Shown: positions 8,462 through 16,217 of the stretch, piece after piece | How positions within the stretch are numbered: position 1 is the stretch's first letter | Layout: every line of letters starts with the position of its first letter | Assembly (NCBI RefSeq): GCF_028285715.1 | Contig: NZ_JANQOO010000021.1 | Coordinates: 310,001 to 374,000 of the forward strand | DNA: 64,000 nt | Direction: 5' to 3' | Source: Ulvibacterium sp. | GTDB taxonomy: Bacteria; Bacteroidota; Bacteroidia; Flavobacteriales; Flavobacteriaceae | The notes under the pieces: generated by a model | The model's database searches: none | The model's input: only the letters and a program-made list of their open reading frames with translations | What the model was told of the DNA's origin: nothing | Program-made: the position numbers and the translations under genes

Positions 8462-9729
8462 CAGAATTCATTTTTAGTAAGTTCAATCCTTTCAAAATAT
8501 TTGGGTACATGACCAGGTAGTAGTTCCGGATAAAAAATGAAAACTAAATCCTCCAAGACCAAATCGGGACGAACCTCCGGGGTTTCGTACCAATCATAGG
8601 CATTGTGTTCATAGCGTGTTCGCTTTTGGTAATGGAACACCTGACCGTTGCGATAGGCCTTAAAGGAGTCTAAATAATCAGCCGGAGGCCAGTTTTCATC
8701 AGAAGTGCTATTTGCTATCCAAAAGTCAGCATTCTTGGCTAGGGAAAGCATTTTTTCATTGTTCATACCGACTGCATGAGTCGGTCCATCATCGGCAAGT
8801 ACATTAATGGCCCCAGCTGCTTCCAGAAAGGAGGCATAAAAATCGTTGCGATGGGCCGACCAATCGCTACTCTCGGATGGATGATACACCAAAAATGCGG
8901 TCTTTTTTTCTTCTTTTTGCCGTACTCTTTCCATCAAATGACCACAACGGGTAACCACTTTCTCGAACAGCTCGTTGGCCTCCCTCTCCTTGTTGAAGAA
9001 GAGTGCGCTAAACTTCAGCCATTCGGCTTTGCCTAAAAAGGAAGATTCTGCCCAAGCAAATTGAGGAATGGCATTGATACCTAATGCTCTCATTTTTTCA
9101 ACCGAAGCCATTCTATCCTGATTAAAGGAATAAAGAATCAGCACATCCGGGTTTAGTGAAAGTATGACCTCCGGTAATGGCGGTCGGTGAAAACTATACC
9201 CAATGGAAGCAATTTTTTTTTCCTCCCATAGCTGTCTCAACTCTGGGTCATAAATAGCTCCCCCGCCCATAGCTATGATGTTGTTCTTCAATCCCAAGGC
9301 TTTTAGCCGTGTTATTTCACCATCGTCATTAGCGGCAACCGTATGAAGCGGTACTTCCATAATCCAAGCATTTTGAAGACCATTCCTTAACTCTGGAACA
9401 GGTGTGCCCCGCTGTACCAATAGGAGTTTTTGATTAATTACGATATCTCTGTTCGCACTATTAAAATGGATATCTACAACTTTGTAATTTGGTCCATAGG
9501 TTACCGAAAAATTCTCGGCATATTGAATATCTACCTTTGTTGGGAAACTGATATCCAACTCCGCGGATTCAATATCCAAGGTCTTTTTTTTAGTGGTTGA
9601 TGGTCCACAACCCAATTGGGTCCCTCCAACAAGGCTTACCAAGAGCAATAGAAACAAGACACGAGGACCATTAAAGGCACAAAGTTGCAATGGACCTGAA
9701 TTCTTAAAGGCAGCGGGACTTTCGCTCAT
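8461..9729 (-). CDS. ABC importer solute-binding lipoprotein (TroA/BtuF-like), copy 2
   Basis: A 422-residue periplasmic binding protein of the helical-backbone TroA/BtuF type. The lipobox is QLGC (Cys41), giving an unusually long n-region before the hydrophobic core; no better start is evident. Conserved blocks include LLLVQRGTPVP, IGYSFHRPPLPEVIL, FAWAESSFLGKAEWLKF and RPDLVLEDLVFIFYPELLP. The last three are nearly repeated in the neighbouring gene, so this is a tandem paralogue. It delivers substrate to the FecCD permease encoded directly downstream. The substrate is likely a metal chelate or corrinoid but unproven. Confidence 0.85.
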   Translation of the reverse strand: MSESPAAFKNSGPLQLCAFNGPRVLFLLLLVSLVGGTQLGCGPSTTKKKTLDIESAELDISFPTKVDIQYAENFSVTYGPNYKVVDIHFNSANRDIVINQKLLLVQRGTPVPELRNGLQNAWIMEVPLHTVAANDDGEITRLKALGLKNNIIAMGGGAIYDPELRQLWEEKKIASIGYSFHRPPLPEVILSLNPDVLILYSFNQDRMASVEKMRALGINAIPQFAWAESSFLGKAEWLKFSALFFNKEREANELFEKVVTRCGHLMERVRQKEEKKTAFLVYHPSESSDWSAHRNDFYASFLEAAGAINVLADDGPTHAVGMNNEKMLSLAKNADFWIANSTSDENWPPADYLDSFKAYRNGQVFHYQKRTRYEHNAYDWYETPEVRPDLVLEDLVFIFYPELLPGHVPKYFERIELTKNEF

Positions 9730-9748
9730 TCGAATCGAGTTAATGATT

Positions 9749-10999
9749 TCAGTTTATAGGAGGACCTTCGGTGACCTTATTATAATGGCCCATAAAAACA
9801 AGAGAGTGGTCCGGCAATAATTGGGGGTAGACCAATCTTATTAAATCTTCCAATACAATATCTGGACGAACAATAGCCTTTGCATACCAATCGGAAGCAT
9901 TTTCCTTAGGCTTGATTCTTTCCATATTATGATAGAGATTCCCAGTCCGCCAGGCCTCAAAATTATTCATGATGCTCTCTTTTGGTAGTGGACCTGCGTG
10001 TATATCCCCTATTACCCAATGCTCTACATCTTTTCCTTTTAAAAGCAATTCTTCCGTGGTCAATGTCTGCGCTCCATCCGCATTGGCCTTAGTATTGTCC
10101 AATAGCACATTTTTTAAACCAGCATCTACCATATACTGTGCTGGGATACTATTGATATGCATTTTCCAACGTTGCTTGCTGGTATAAAATCCCCACAGAG
10201 CACTTTCTTTTAACGCTACGCTTTGGGTTATTGATTTTAAGGTTTTTATTTTGTCCGCAATATTTTCAAAAACTTGGTTTGCCTCTTTTTCGGCATTGAA
10301 GAACAGTGCGTAGAACTTGATCCACTCGGCTCTGGCCAAATAATCGGACTCCGCCCAATCGAAAACGGCGGCAGTAGGGATTCCCAATTGTCGACACTTG
10401 TCTAGACTCTCCTTATGATCCAAGCTTGCCATAGTCATTAGAAATACTTCCGGCTTCCTTTTAAGCAATACCTCAAAATTAGGAGGACTATGCCAACTGT
10501 ACCCTATCTGTCCCACGGTACCTTCAAGCGCTTTCTCCCGCATCTTGTCATTGTAGGAGTAAAGCCCTCCTATTGCCGCGATTCGGTTTTCAAGCCCAAT
10601 TTCACGTAGATAGCTCTCAGAATGTTGAACATTTACTGCAACCGTCCCTGCAGGAACATAAATTATGGTTGCATTTGGAAGAGAGTCCCTTATTACCGGG
10701 GGATTTGTACCTCTTTGAACCAACACCATCACATCCTCAATATCCTGTGCTTCACCATTGGAAGAACTCCTATCGCCCAAGGTCGCACTAGTACGCACTA
10801 CTTTGTAGTTTTTGTGGTAGGTAACTGAAAATTTTTGGGCGTATTGAACATCCACTTTAGCCGAAAAATAATCTTTAGCAGAACTGGTTTCCACCTTCTG
10901 GGTGCCAACAAGAGCAGGGTCATTTTGTGTTCCTTTTGATCTGTTCTGGCAAGCCAAAAGAAAAGCAACCAATATCGTTATGCCAACCATTTTATGCAT
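9749..10999 (-). CDS. ABC importer solute-binding lipoprotein (TroA/BtuF-like), copy 1
   Basis: A 416-residue lipoprotein (lipobox LLAC, Cys17) of the same family as the next gene. Shared blocks are VDVQYAQKFSVTYHKNYKVV, VLVQRGTNPPV, IGYSWHSPPNFEVLL, FDWAESDYLARAEWIKFYAL and RPDIVLEDLIRLVYPQLLP. The two differ markedly between these blocks, so they may recognise different ligands while sharing one permease. It starts one base after the stop of the DUF3526 permease gene, tying importer and export-type ABC genes into one unit. ATG 10990 is an alternative start but 10999 gives a normal n-region. Confidence 0.85.
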   Translation of the reverse strand: MHKMVGITILVAFLLACQNRSKGTQNDPALVGTQKVETSSAKDYFSAKVDVQYAQKFSVTYHKNYKVVRTSATLGDRSSSNGEAQDIEDVMVLVQRGTNPPVIRDSLPNATIIYVPAGTVAVNVQHSESYLREIGLENRIAAIGGLYSYNDKMREKALEGTVGQIGYSWHSPPNFEVLLKRKPEVFLMTMASLDHKESLDKCRQLGIPTAAVFDWAESDYLARAEWIKFYALFFNAEKEANQVFENIADKIKTLKSITQSVALKESALWGFYTSKQRWKMHINSIPAQYMVDAGLKNVLLDNTKANADGAQTLTTEELLLKGKDVEHWVIGDIHAGPLPKESIMNNFEAWRTGNLYHNMERIKPKENASDWYAKAIVRPDIVLEDLIRLVYPQLLPDHSLVFMGHYNKVTEGPPIN

Positions 11000-11000
11000 C

Positions 11001-12431
11001 TCAGAAAGTTGTTAAAATGTTGCGTTCTTTTTGTCTTTTATAGATAAAGATCCCTATAAGATACACAAGTCCAGAAAGCACAAGTATTATAGCCAAACCG
11101 GACCAAGTGGAAGCTTGACTTTTTTGGTATATGAACTTTGGCAAATTCGGGTAATCCTTTTGAGAAAAATCCCGATTGTTGTATAAAAAAGGGGTTAAAT
11201 GTCCCCGCCACGTCTCCGCAAAGGCAATCACTTGTTTTCTAAAGTCTTCGTAATTTTCGGTAGAAGTGCCTGCCATTTCATTCAAGGATTCCTGAGCAAG
11301 GATAGCTGGCGAAATCCACTTAAAACGGCCGATCCAATCCTGTTGCTTCTGTAGTTGTTCTTCGTACGCATTGACCGCAGGGGACAATTCTTCCCGTATC
11401 AACCTTTGGGAAGCCATATAGCGATGGTAAAACCCTCGGGATTGGGTGGTATCGTTCAAGGCATACTCCGGGTGATCCCGCAAGAAGTTGTCCAATATCT
11501 CATCCTGTTTTTTGGCGACCTCCTCTTTTAGACTGCGCATTTCATTGATCATTAAGGTGCGGGAGGGCATGGGATAAAAGGTGTTCCCCAATTGGTTTAC
11601 GACAGAGGGAACAAAAAGTACGAACACCACCCAAAGCCCTAGCAAAGCGACAGCGTTCTTGGCCGAGCTACCCGCTTGAAGATTGATTAGAAATGCCAGG
11701 GCGAACCAAAAGAGCATATAAGCCAATACTAAGGCCAAAAAACTTAAAAATGAGGTAGCCTGTGCTACGATGTCCATACCAATGAGCAGAAATGCGAGGA
11801 TAAGTGTAACGGTGACCAGTAAGGCCATCCAAAAAAAACGTAGCCCCAGTTTTTGCATCACCCATTCTTGGATTGTAATAGGCTGAGCAGCTAAAAGTCG
11901 GATGGAACCATTTTCCCTTTCGGCTGAAAGCACATTATACGAAAAGGCGATAATGAGCAGCGGTAATAGGTACACGATGACAAAGGCCAAGTCAAAACTA
12001 CCGAACAAAAGCTGAACAGGACTGGTCATTTCCGTAAAGTTCAAGGCAAAGTCATCTCCGCTGACCGTTGGTTTTACATAATGGGTAAAAAGATCGGCTT
12101 GCCCGGTAGATAGAAAAGCCATAGGTTGAGGCTCCATGGCCGCCACCCGAGGATAATAGTTGCCCAATGCCATAGGGCTTGAAGGAATGGTCCAGTACGG
12201 CACACTTACCTCAAGGCCATGCTCCACCGAGTCGAGTAGCATGAGCATCATAGCATCATTCTCCCGCATTTCCAGATGGGCTTCGGCAATATCGCTTCGG
12301 CGTTTTTCTACTTTTTGTTGGCCATTAAAGGCAGAAAACCCAAAAAGGACCAACAACATTAGGCTCAGTAGTTGTATCCAGCGACTTCGCAAGAGTAGTT
12401 TCAACTCATATCTAAAATTGTACGTTAACAT
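11001..12431 (-). CDS. ABC-2 type transporter permease (DUF3526), second copy
   Basis: A 476-residue inner-membrane permease. A hydrophobic helix near residue 25 is followed by a large extracytoplasmic domain, then a cluster of five or so helices with YNVLSAERENGSIRLL, the typical ABC-2 amphipathic segment, and a final helix near the C-terminus. This is the DUF3526 architecture found as tandem pairs with a NosF/CcmA-like ATPase. ATG 12431 is preferred to TTG 12485: it sits 2 bases after the upstream permease stop. It probably forms a heterodimer with the preceding permease. Substrate unknown. Confidence 0.85.
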   Translation of the reverse strand: MLTYNFRYELKLLLRSRWIQLLSLMLLVLFGFSAFNGQQKVEKRRSDIAEAHLEMRENDAMMLMLLDSVEHGLEVSVPYWTIPSSPMALGNYYPRVAAMEPQPMAFLSTGQADLFTHYVKPTVSGDDFALNFTEMTSPVQLLFGSFDLAFVIVYLLPLLIIAFSYNVLSAERENGSIRLLAAQPITIQEWVMQKLGLRFFWMALLVTVTLILAFLLIGMDIVAQATSFLSFLALVLAYMLFWFALAFLINLQAGSSAKNAVALLGLWVVFVLFVPSVVNQLGNTFYPMPSRTLMINEMRSLKEEVAKKQDEILDNFLRDHPEYALNDTTQSRGFYHRYMASQRLIREELSPAVNAYEEQLQKQQDWIGRFKWISPAILAQESLNEMAGTSTENYEDFRKQVIAFAETWRGHLTPFLYNNRDFSQKDYPNLPKFIYQKSQASTWSGLAIILVLSGLVYLIGIFIYKRQKERNILTTF

Positions 12432-12433
12432 GG

Positions 12434-13840
12434 TCAGATAGTTTTGGTAGTGAACAATAACAGACCAAAAGAACCCACAAGCCAAAGACCTAAAATGCCA
12501 AGATTGGATGCGTTGTATGAGAGAACGGAATCCAATTCCGGCGGGTTATAATCGAAGGCGGGTAGATTCTTCCAGAAATCAGCATCAGCCCTATAGCCCC
12601 AATTTCCATACTCGGAATTCTCGGCAAAATTATCGTTCAGAAATTTTTGGGTGGCGATTCGGTATTCTTCTGCAGCATCGGCAAAGTCCCAATGCGTGGC
12701 ATAATCTGTCTGGGCGATGGCCATACTTAGAAACCGAGTGGGCAAATAGGGTGAAATAGCTGCCAGCCCTCGATACACGTGGGATTGTTGTACGAACTGC
12801 TCTTTGAGGTAATTGTAATGTTTAAAATAGATTTCTGCCTCATGTTCCTCGCTTTTTTGCATCCGATAGCCATCAAAGTTAAAGGGAAGCTTATGGAGAC
12901 TGTCCACGCCATATTCAGTGAGTACCTTTTCCTGCAATAGTTTGGCTTCCTTGCTCCAGGGATTGTGGCCATCCAGTCCTTCCTTTTTATCCTTTAACAC
13001 ATTGGCCGTAAATTCCTGACGGGTTGGATAGGGGTGTTTGGCCTCCGCTATATTACTTGCCGCCTTGGGTGCCGCCAGACATGCAATAATCCATACCCCA
13101 ATTGAAATAACTAGGGAAACACCGGATTTCCTTGTCTTAGCGGAAATCAATAGGACTATGTTGATGAAAATGATGTAATATCCGACATATACCAAAAACA
13201 TCACAACGAGGGCACTCCAATTGAATATACCAAAATTCTCTAGGCCACTTAGCAAAACACCCGCCACTAGAAACAGGAAGGCTGTCATTATAAGAATGGG
13301 GGTGAATAGGGCTGTCCACTTTCCCAATATCCATTTCCCCATTGAAATTCCTTGACTCTTCAACAAAGTAAGGGTGCCCATTTCCCGTTCCTTGGTAAAA
13401 CTGTTGTATCCCAAAAGAATTATAAGTAGGGGAATAATGAACAGTAGAATAAAATCTGGCGTCAAATCCCCAAAACGGGCCAGACCTGTTTGGTCCGCCG
13501 CTGCACTAAACTGGGCCTCATTGCGATTGTGTGCTTCCAAAAAAATGGAGGTGCCGGCATACTTATCCACCCCTTGATCTACCAAGGATAAGGGATATTT
13601 AGGTTTAAAGGCGTAAGTACCGTAATGTGCTGCAGAATGGGGGTTCTTTTCACCCTGGTTCTCCCATATGGTGCGCTCGGCCATTTTAGCTGCTTCATAT
13701 TGTTCATTTACATTTTCATATTGCCGGGCACTTATCCAAACGGCTAATCCCAATAATAGGATTACGATGAAAAAGGCAATTCGAACGCGTCCATCACGAA
13801 GCAGTTCCTTGGTTTCCTTTAAAAATGTCTTGGAAATCAT
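12434..13840 (-). CDS. ABC-2 type transporter permease (DUF3526), first copy
   Basis: A 468-residue paralogue of the next gene with the same layout: N-terminal helix, long extracytoplasmic loop containing NRNEAQFSAAADQTGLARFG, then LGYNSFTKEREMGTLTLL and a multi-helix block, with a last helix at the C-terminus. It overlaps the ATPase stop by four bases (ATGA), showing translational coupling. The pair plus ATPase resembles NosFY-like and GldA/GldF-like exporters of Bacteroidota; it may export or extract a substrate related to the adjacent importer. That link is inference from context. Confidence 0.85.
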   Translation of the reverse strand: MISKTFLKETKELLRDGRVRIAFFIVILLLGLAVWISARQYENVNEQYEAAKMAERTIWENQGEKNPHSAAHYGTYAFKPKYPLSLVDQGVDKYAGTSIFLEAHNRNEAQFSAAADQTGLARFGDLTPDFILLFIIPLLIILLGYNSFTKEREMGTLTLLKSQGISMGKWILGKWTALFTPILIMTAFLFLVAGVLLSGLENFGIFNWSALVVMFLVYVGYYIIFINIVLLISAKTRKSGVSLVISIGVWIIACLAAPKAASNIAEAKHPYPTRQEFTANVLKDKKEGLDGHNPWSKEAKLLQEKVLTEYGVDSLHKLPFNFDGYRMQKSEEHEAEIYFKHYNYLKEQFVQQSHVYRGLAAISPYLPTRFLSMAIAQTDYATHWDFADAAEEYRIATQKFLNDNFAENSEYGNWGYRADADFWKNLPAFDYNPPELDSVLSYNASNLGILGLWLVGSFGLLLFTTKTI

Positions 13841-14553
13841 ATGGCAAGCTCTTTATACCCCATGGTATTTAGATAGGAATTCTCCAACTCCGAAAGGGAG
13901 ATGTCATCTGCCTTAAACTGCTGCTTCAACCTACCATCCTTCATGATTCCAATATGGGTAGCCACATCCTTGGCCCTAAATAGGTCGTGCGTTGCCATTA
14001 AAGTGGCTACGCCTTTGGCGCGTAATTTTTGAAGCAACAAGCCAAATTCATTACTGGCCTTAGGGTCCAATCCAGAGGTAGGTTCGTCCAATAACAGCAC
14101 TTTGGCATCCTTGGCAAGGGCAATTGCGATGCCTACCTTTTGGCGCATTCCTTTTGAAAAAGTCGAAATACGTTTGTCAAAAGCCTCAGGTTGTAGTCCG
14201 GCTTCCCCTAAAAATCCTTTCAAATCAGAATCAGATAGTCTTTTCCCACCGATTCCAGAAAAGTAATCCAAATTCTCCACAGCGGTAAGACTGGGATAAA
14301 GCATCAGGTTTTCTGGTATGTATGCCAAAAAAAGCTTTGTGGTCCTGGGATTTTCCTGGACGTTCAATTGGTTGATGAACGCACTTCCCGAGGTGGGTTC
14401 TATAAATCCCAACAACAGGTTTATCGTGGTTGTCTTTCCGGCACCGTTGGCCCCTAGTAGACAATAGATTTCGCCCTCTTTAACGTGAAGGTTCAGATGG
14501 TCCAATACCGTCTGGTCACCATATTTCTTTGTAAGGTTATCCGTAATTATCAT
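13837..14553 (-). CDS. ABC-2 transporter ATP-binding protein (CcmA/NosF-like)
   Basis: A 238-residue ATPase: Walker A GANGAGKTT, signature FSKGMRQK in place of LSGGQ, as is common in this export subfamily, Walker B VLLLDEPTSGLD and H-loop ATHD. It is the cognate ATPase for the two DUF3526 permeases that follow with ATGA overlap. Two adjacent inverted repeats lie 32-62 bases upstream of its ATG. Function is clear at family level, the exported substrate is not. Confidence 0.9.
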   Translation of the reverse strand: MIITDNLTKKYGDQTVLDHLNLHVKEGEIYCLLGANGAGKTTTINLLLGFIEPTSGSAFINQLNVQENPRTTKLFLAYIPENLMLYPSLTAVENLDYFSGIGGKRLSDSDLKGFLGEAGLQPEAFDKRISTFSKGMRQKVGIAIALAKDAKVLLLDEPTSGLDPKASNEFGLLLQKLRAKGVATLMATHDLFRAKDVATHIGIMKDGRLKQQFKADDISLSELENSYLNTMGYKELAI

Positions 14554-14584
14554 TTTACATGAGATTTAAATACGACTATGATAT

Positions 14585-14615
14585 CAAAGTCACTTTGTAA
14601 CGCGTATAGGCGTTA
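14585..14615. promoter_or_regulatory. Two adjacent inverted repeats upstream of the ABC operon core
   Basis: CAAAGT-C-ACTTTG (14585-14597) is directly followed by TAACGC-N6-GCGTTA (14598-14615). Both are perfect 6-bp arms and end 32 bases before the ATPase start. Paired dyads like these suggest repressor operators, or an RNA structure in the leader if transcription starts upstream at the small membrane protein. No regulator gene is adjacent. Confidence 0.35.
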
Positions 14616-14670
14616 TAAAATGCTTGATGTTCAAATACAAGGAATCCACCTTGATTAAATGGGAATGTCT

Positions 14671-15036
14671 TCAGGAAAAAAAGTAAGGGGGGCCTCTTAG
14701 GGAACGAATCACCAAGGCTTCTAGCTTAAAAAAGAGACCTGGTACACTTACAATTAGTAAGGAAGCCAAAAACCCTAAAAAAATCTTTGCGTAGGGCCAT
14801 AGGTAATTGCTTTGGCCCAATAATTTTGCGCACAGTTCACAACAGAAAGAGGGTTCCCCGATTTGGTTGTCAGATGTAGCATGTGAAACATGGGAATCCG
14901 GCATATGGCAAGTAAAGACGTGCAAGGTATGGTATGACAACCGAAATAAAAGTACGGTTACCAATAGTACTCCGAACCATTTTTTAGTCTTATTGCTTCT
15001 CATTTTTGCAATGAGCGGATGGCACCGCTCGCTCAT
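14671..15036 (-). CDS. Small membrane protein with His/Cys-rich loop
   Basis: A 121-residue protein with two hydrophobic segments (about 18-38 and 82-105) and, between them, a loop holding HTLHVFTCH, two further His, and CCELC. The C-terminus is LRGPPYFFS. The Cys/His pattern is like small metal-response membrane proteins that precede metal transport genes in Bacteroidota, but I cannot name a family. ATG 15003 (MRSNKTKKWFG) is an alternative start giving a shorter, more typical n-region. It is 117 bases upstream of the ABC ATPase and may head the same transcript. Confidence 0.6.
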   Translation of the reverse strand: MSERCHPLIAKMRSNKTKKWFGVLLVTVLLFRLSYHTLHVFTCHMPDSHVSHATSDNQIGEPSFCCELCAKLLGQSNYLWPYAKIFLGFLASLLIVSVPGLFFKLEALVIRSLRGPPYFFS

Positions 15037-15777
15037 TAATTGGGTCTGGATGAAAACCTTATCTTCGTTCGATGTTCAAATAAAACGTCTGCACCAGTTC
15101 AGTCTCTCTTCCCGTATTTGCAAAAGTGCAATCAAAGTGTTTTAGGTGATTCCATCTGGTGCCATAGTACCATTCCAGCGTTGAAAACGATGTTTTCCAA
15201 AAGCTTCAATATTAAAGTCCATAAACATTACCAAAGCAAACGTCATGAACCCTGATGGCCAATCGTCGATGGCCGAAACGCTTTAACGTTCCTTTCACAA
15301 ATCTAAAACAATGGATTTAAGTTATCATGTTAAATATATCACAATATGTCCCTATTCATGTTAATTTACCAATACCATAGGCAGCTCATTAAACAATCAT
15401 ATGGCTCCTTAATTGATTGATTTACAACCTAGACTTTTTGCATACCCCTAAAATTCTCCCATTTCAGCCGTAAGAGTAGATGTTTTACGAATCTGGGATA
15501 GCTTTTTCAATAATTTTATATATTTAACAAGATTATACTTTCTTATTTTATTAATTTAACTTACAAAAAATATTAATGTAGAATACGATATCCGTGGCCT
15601 ATAAATATCCATGGAACGGTGTACCGATGTGAAATGTAGGTAGACGTTGAAGCTATAAAAGCTTAGTGCAAAAAAGAGAGAATTACTTACTCCCATCACT
15701 TTCGTAGATGGTTATGAATTACCCTACCAATGCCATACTGCAAGGAACATAATGAAAATCTTGGGATACAATGAAAA
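15037..15777. other. Intergenic stretch without a recognisable gene
   Basis: About 740 AT-rich bases between the - strand transport run and the peptide locus. On the - strand TAGATTTG (15298-15305) matches the Bacteroidota -7 element, but no well-spaced TTG is seen. A dyad GAAAAC-GAT-GTTTTC lies at 15183-15197. A cobalamin or other riboswitch was looked for because of the downstream importer; no B12-box-like sequence was seen. Confidence 0.3.
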
Positions 15778-15800
15778 GGCCCAAAGAAGAACTTTGGGCC
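15778..15800 (-). terminator. Rho-independent terminator reading on the - strand
   Basis: Perfect 9-bp arms GGCCCAAAG / CTTTGGGCC with a 5-base loop. On the - strand the hairpin is followed by TTTT, so it should stop transcripts coming leftward from the glycosyltransferase side. A second perfect 6-bp dyad (15810-15815 with 15821-15826, loop TCGCG) lies beside it. Confidence 0.6.
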
Positions 15801-15888
15801 AAGAACAATATTCTTTCGCGAAGAATGGACATAAACCTTGAGTGTCCTTAACTGTTCGAGGCAAATATAAATACTAAAGTTTGAGTGA

Positions 15889-16086
15889 ATGAAAAATTTA
15901 AGTTTTAAGGGACTGAATCTGAAGGTAAATCGTGTTCTTCGGTCCGAGGAGTTGAAAAAGATTACGGGAGGTAGGCCTGTAGGTAGCTGTTTCATGGATC
16001 CCAATTGTGCTACCGGTTGTAGACAGCAGGAATATCTCGGCTCTCCAAACACTTTTTGTAGCACTTGTTGCCTCGGGCCCTATTGA
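15889..16086 (+). CDS. Double-glycine-leader, Cys-rich peptide precursor (bacteriocin/RiPP-like)
   Basis: A 65-residue precursor. Residues 1-28 look like the GG-type leader of Bacteroidota natural-product precursors (NLSFKGL, LRSEELKKITGG, cleavage after Gly28). The 37-residue core has six Cys (34, 40, 44, 57, 60, 61), three Gly-X2-3-Cys turns and a CC pair near the end (CSTCCLGPY). GG leaders are removed by C39-peptidase ABC exporters, but none is in the window. A family 2 glycosyltransferase lies convergently 131 bases away; GG peptides near glycosyltransferases are known in Bacteroidales peptide systems and glycocins. A strong terminator follows. It may be an unmodified disulfide-rich bacteriocin, a glycosylated peptide or a signal. 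Confidence 0.75.
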   Translation: MKNLSFKGLNLKVNRVLRSEELKKITGGRPVGSCFMDPNCATGCRQQEYLGSPNTFCSTCCLGPY

Positions 16087-16099
16087 TAGTTAATCCACT

Positions 16100-16142
16100 A
16101 CTGCGCGGAACAGTGCTTTTGCATCATGTTCCGCGCAGTTTT
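16100..16142 (+). terminator. Strong Rho-independent terminator after the peptide gene
   Basis: Perfect 13-bp arms (16100-16112 and 16127-16139) beginning ACTGCGCGGAACA, with a loop that can itself pair TGC-TTTT-GCA, followed by TTTTC. It starts 14 bases after the peptide stop and reads on the + strand only; there is no T run on the opposite side. Confidence 0.85.
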
Positions 16143-16217
16143 CAAGAAATATAAATCTACTTTATCCATTCTTTGTGTAGGCAACCAATACGAGGTAGCT
16201 ATAACAGATTGCAGAAC

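Noticed and set aside
15037-15777. Cobalamin or other metabolite riboswitch ahead of the importer genes
   Set aside because: Sought because of the FecCD/BtuC-type importer, but no B12-box-like or other known conserved core was seen.
15696-16064. 122-codon - strand open frame across the peptide locus
   Set aside because: It is antisense to the GG-leader peptide gene and its terminators, has low-complexity Phe/Leu/Ser composition and no family features. The + strand peptide is far more convincing.
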